Below, in pieces: positions 7,286 to 7,908 of a stretch of 7,908 bases of DNA. The position numbers and the translations under genes were made by a program. The stretch's first letter is position 1; every line of letters starts with the position of its first letter. The notes beneath the pieces were generated by a model. The model made no database searches. It was not told the origin of the DNA and saw only the letters and a program-made list of their open reading frames with translations. The DNA is from an uncultured Ruminococcus sp. (GTDB lineage: Bacteria; Bacillota; Clostridia; Oscillospirales; Ruminococcaceae): positions 1-7,908 of the forward strand of contig CAMWGS010000088.1 of the NCBI GenBank assembly GCA_947173865.1. Direction: 5' to 3'.

Positions 7286-7908
7286 TTACTCCTTAATCGG
7301 TTCTGCAATAAGAAACTTGATTTTCTTTCCCTCGTCGGTGAACATTTTTTCATGTTCCGTCACAAAATTTTCAATCCCCGTTTCACTGTGCAGGTCATAT
7401 GTTCTGAATTTTATAACAAAACCTGCTTCCTGAAAATATTCAAACGATTCTTCAAAAAGTTCGTCGTCGTCCGTCTTGAACCATATTTCTCCTTTTAAGA
7501 ATTTTTTATAGTTGAGAAGCTGTCTTGTATGCGTAAGACGACGTTTTTTGTGCTTTTTCTTCGGCCAAGGATTGCAGAAATTTATATAAATTCTGTCCGC
7601 ACGGTCATTTTCGTCCCATGCAGTATCAAGCCTTTCAATATTCTGTATTGCTATACGTACATTATCAGGAGATTTATTTTCTTTCTGATACGCTTCCTCC
7701 AGCTTTCTTTCTGCAAGGACAAGCATTTCATTTTTTATGTCCATTGCAACAAAATTTATTTCAGGGTGTGCAGGTGCTGCCTGTGAAATAAATCCGCCTT
7801 TTCCGCAACCAAGCTCGACATAAAGCGGTTTTTCCGGTTCGCTGAAAACAGAACACCATCTACCTTTGTTTTCCTGCGGATTCGGTATATAGAAAGGACA
7901 AGCCTCAA
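7286..7908 (-). CDS. trmB: tRNA (guanine-N7-)-methyltransferase TrmB, 5' end cut by the window
   Basis: TrmB transfers a methyl group from S-adenosylmethionine to N7 of guanine 46 in the variable loop of tRNAs, in the cytoplasm. The visible 206 codons run off the right edge. From the usual TrmB N-terminus I expect about 10-15 residues to be missing. The frame continues upstream of the ATG at 7744 without a stop and gives the family start region (EACPF...NPQENKGRW). Next comes SAM-binding motif I (VELGCGKGGFI, near 7790-7825), then the signature NFCNPWPKKKHKKRRLTH, then KTDDDE and the C-terminal TEHEKMF. The His and Arg of the KKHKKRR segment, the Asp after KT, and the Thr and Glu of TEHE match residues known to matter in E. 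coli TrmB. The Asp of the usual DPW motif is Asn here (codon 7571-7573). The TAA stop lies 4 bases before the next gene, whose ribosome binding site sits in the last trmB codons. The family assignment is secure. Confidence 0.95.
   Translation of the reverse strand, partial: EACPFYIPNPQENKGRWCSVFSEPEKPLYVELGCGKGGFISQAAPAHPEINFVAMDIKNEMLVLAERKLEEAYQKENKSPDNVRIAIQNIERLDTAWDENDRADRIYINFCNPWPKKKHKKRRLTHTRQLLNYKKFLKGEIWFKTDDDELFEESFEYFQEAGFVIKFRTYDLHSETGIENFVTEHEKMFTDEGKKIKFLIAEPIKE
7289..7294 (-). promoter_or_regulatory. Ribosome binding site of the 65-aa gene
   Basis: AAGGAG lies 7 bases before the ATG at 7281 and inside the last codons and stop region of trmB. It decides the start of the small gene against longer in-frame options further upstream, and it implies translational coupling with trmB. 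Confidence 0.75.

Noticed and set aside
7282..7353. A 24-residue N-terminal extension of the small gene into trmB.
   Set aside because: The extension only reads trmB in another frame, and the strong AAGGAG site points to the ATG at 7281.

Overview
The window is a compact, single-strand stretch of a bacterial chromosome. Every gene I can support lies on the minus strand and is read from high to low coordinates. In transcription order they are the tRNA methyltransferase gene trmB (its 5' end is cut by the window edge), a 65-codon gene of unknown function, pyrC (dihydroorotase), pyrF (orotidine 5'-phosphate decarboxylase), a 153-codon gene of unknown function, carA and carB (the two subunits of carbamoyl-phosphate synthase). 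carB ends three bases from the left edge.

Gaps are 4, 13, 18, 10, 78 and 2 bases. All but the 78-base gap are filled by ribosome binding sites, and several of those sites overlap the end of the gene before. This looks like one operon with translational coupling. I see no convincing promoter, terminator, RNA gene, mobile element or CRISPR array, and no gene-free stretch of 300 bases. The operon probably starts beyond the right edge and may continue past the left edge.

Four genes belong to de novo UMP synthesis. CarA and CarB make carbamoyl phosphate from glutamine, bicarbonate and ATP. PyrC closes carbamoyl-aspartate to dihydroorotate. PyrF decarboxylates OMP to UMP. Aspartate transcarbamoylase (pyrB), dihydroorotate dehydrogenase (pyrD/pyrK) and orotate phosphoribosyltransferase (pyrE) are not in the window.

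The moderately AT-rich DNA, strong purine-rich Shine-Dalgarno sites, the longer (type 2, ~310 aa) form of PyrF and the overall look of the proteins suggest a Firmicute of class Clostridia, possibly a Ruminococcus-like gut or rumen organism. That placement is inference, not proof.

The window is mostly ordinary housekeeping. The points worth a second look are the two unknown genes embedded in the operon, two overlapping and mutually exclusive hairpins in the pre-carA gap, and an Asp-to-Asn change at a normally catalytic position of TrmB. I found no evidence of a new multi-gene system.
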